DNA from: Paracoccaceae bacterium
Lineage (GTDB): Bacteria > Pseudomonadota > Alphaproteobacteria > Rhodobacterales > Rhodobacteraceae
Reading direction: 5' to 3'
Assembly: GCA_018222665.1 (NCBI GenBank)
Contig: JAAEZW010000139.1
Location: 1 to 5,693 of the forward strand
Length of the DNA stretch: 5,693 nucleotides
Shown here piece after piece: positions 5,347 to 5,693 of this stretch (positions are counted from its first letter, which is position 1; the number at the start of each line of letters is the position of its first letter). Both the position numbers and the translations under genes were made by a program. A model generated the notes under the pieces. It was not told the origin of the DNA and made no database searches. It was given only the letters and a program-made list of their open reading frames with translations.

Positions 5347-5693
5347 TCATTGATTTTCCAACACTTTGCGTGCCGCGCGGAAACATTCCAAACCTTGGGG
5401 AACGCCGCAATAAATTGCGATGACGTGAATGATTGCGCGAATTTCCTCGGGCGTGACGCCATTGTTGATGGCCCCCCGACAATGCAATTCCCATTCGTGC
5501 ATTTTGCCCAAGGCGCCAATCATAGATAGGTTCATCATCGACCGTGTTTTTGCGTCAATAACATCATCGCCCCAGCCAAATCCCCAACACCATGCTGTCA
5601 TCGCCTCTTGGAAGGGGCGGGTGAAATCATCAGCGGCATCCAAACTTTTTTGCACATATTCTGCGCCAAGGGTGGATTTGCGTTGTTCAAGTC
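5347..5693 (-). CDS. Carboxymuconolactone decarboxylase (CMD/AhpD-like) family protein, 5' end outside the window
   Basis: The frame is open to the right edge, giving 115 visible codons including the stop. The first readable residues LEQRKSTLGAEYVQKSLDAA match the start region of CMD proteins, so only a few residues are missing and the GTG at 5655 is an internal valine codon. Family features follow: DDFTRPFQEAMTAWCWG, then KTRSMMNLSMIGALGKM, the ELHCRGAINNGVTPEEI stretch with the conserved Glu and His, and AIYCGVPQGLECFRAA near the C-terminus. This resembles PcaC (4-carboxymuconolactone decarboxylase of the protocatechuate branch), but no pca genes are visible and the RPGL-like segment of classical PcaC is replaced by GDDVID. 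I therefore keep the family name only. The product is a small all-helical cytoplasmic protein. Its link to tkt is orientation only. Confidence 0.9.
   Translation of the reverse strand, partial: LEQRKSTLGAEYVQKSLDAADDFTRPFQEAMTAWCWGFGWGDDVIDAKTRSMMNLSMIGALGKMHEWELHCRGAINNGVTPEEIRAIIHVIAIYCGVPQGLECFRAARKVLENQ

Noticed and set aside
5138..5529. Overlapping plus-strand ORFs across the tkt leader and CMD gene
   Set aside because: They run antisense to clearly coding sequence, lack ribosome binding sites and show no recognisable motifs.

Overview
The window looks like chromosomal DNA of an alphaproteobacterium, most likely of the order Rhodobacterales (roseobacter-like). This rests on the protein style: transketolase with the SGHSGMPMG variant, GAPDHs carrying TGDQP...HKDLYR and SNASCTTNC motifs, and a CaiD-like hydratase. 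Base composition is moderate rather than GC-rich. The species cannot be named from the sequence alone.

Layout, left to right. (1) Positions 2-313, plus strand: the C-terminal third of a crotonase-superfamily enzyme, closest in style to carnitinyl-CoA dehydratase (CaiD). (2) Positions 314-613: a convergent intergenic region holding the terminator of the first gap gene and a possible 53-codon basic ORF on the minus strand. (3) Positions 614-5693, all minus strand, so transcription runs from high to low coordinates: a carboxymuconolactone decarboxylase family protein (5' end beyond the right edge), transketolase (tkt), a GAPDH with an NADP-type pocket signature (gap2), a 44-codon putative single-span membrane protein, and a second GAPDH with an NAD-type signature (gap1). 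The three enzyme genes from tkt to gap1 each end in a recognisable intrinsic terminator, so this is a cluster of separate transcription units rather than one operon.

Transketolase and the two GAPDHs meet at glyceraldehyde 3-phosphate, the junction of the pentose phosphate, Entner-Doudoroff/lower glycolytic and gluconeogenic routes. The most interesting result is regulatory. Both gap promoters carry the same pair of operator-like sequences, a 12-bp palindrome (GTTAGCGCTAAC or its one-mismatch form) followed by TTAGCGATAA. At gap1 the pair lies downstream of the -35 box, over the -10/start region, which is repressor geometry. At gap2 it lies just upstream of the -35 box, which is activator geometry. 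Together with the residue differences that predict NAD use by gap1 and NADP use by gap2, this suggests one LacI-family central-carbon regulator (CceR/PckR type) switching the two paralogs in opposite directions. The second notable item is the 44-codon ORF at 1717-1851, which has a clear hydrophobic segment and a C-terminus ending in EYLAFWR and is easily missed by gene callers.
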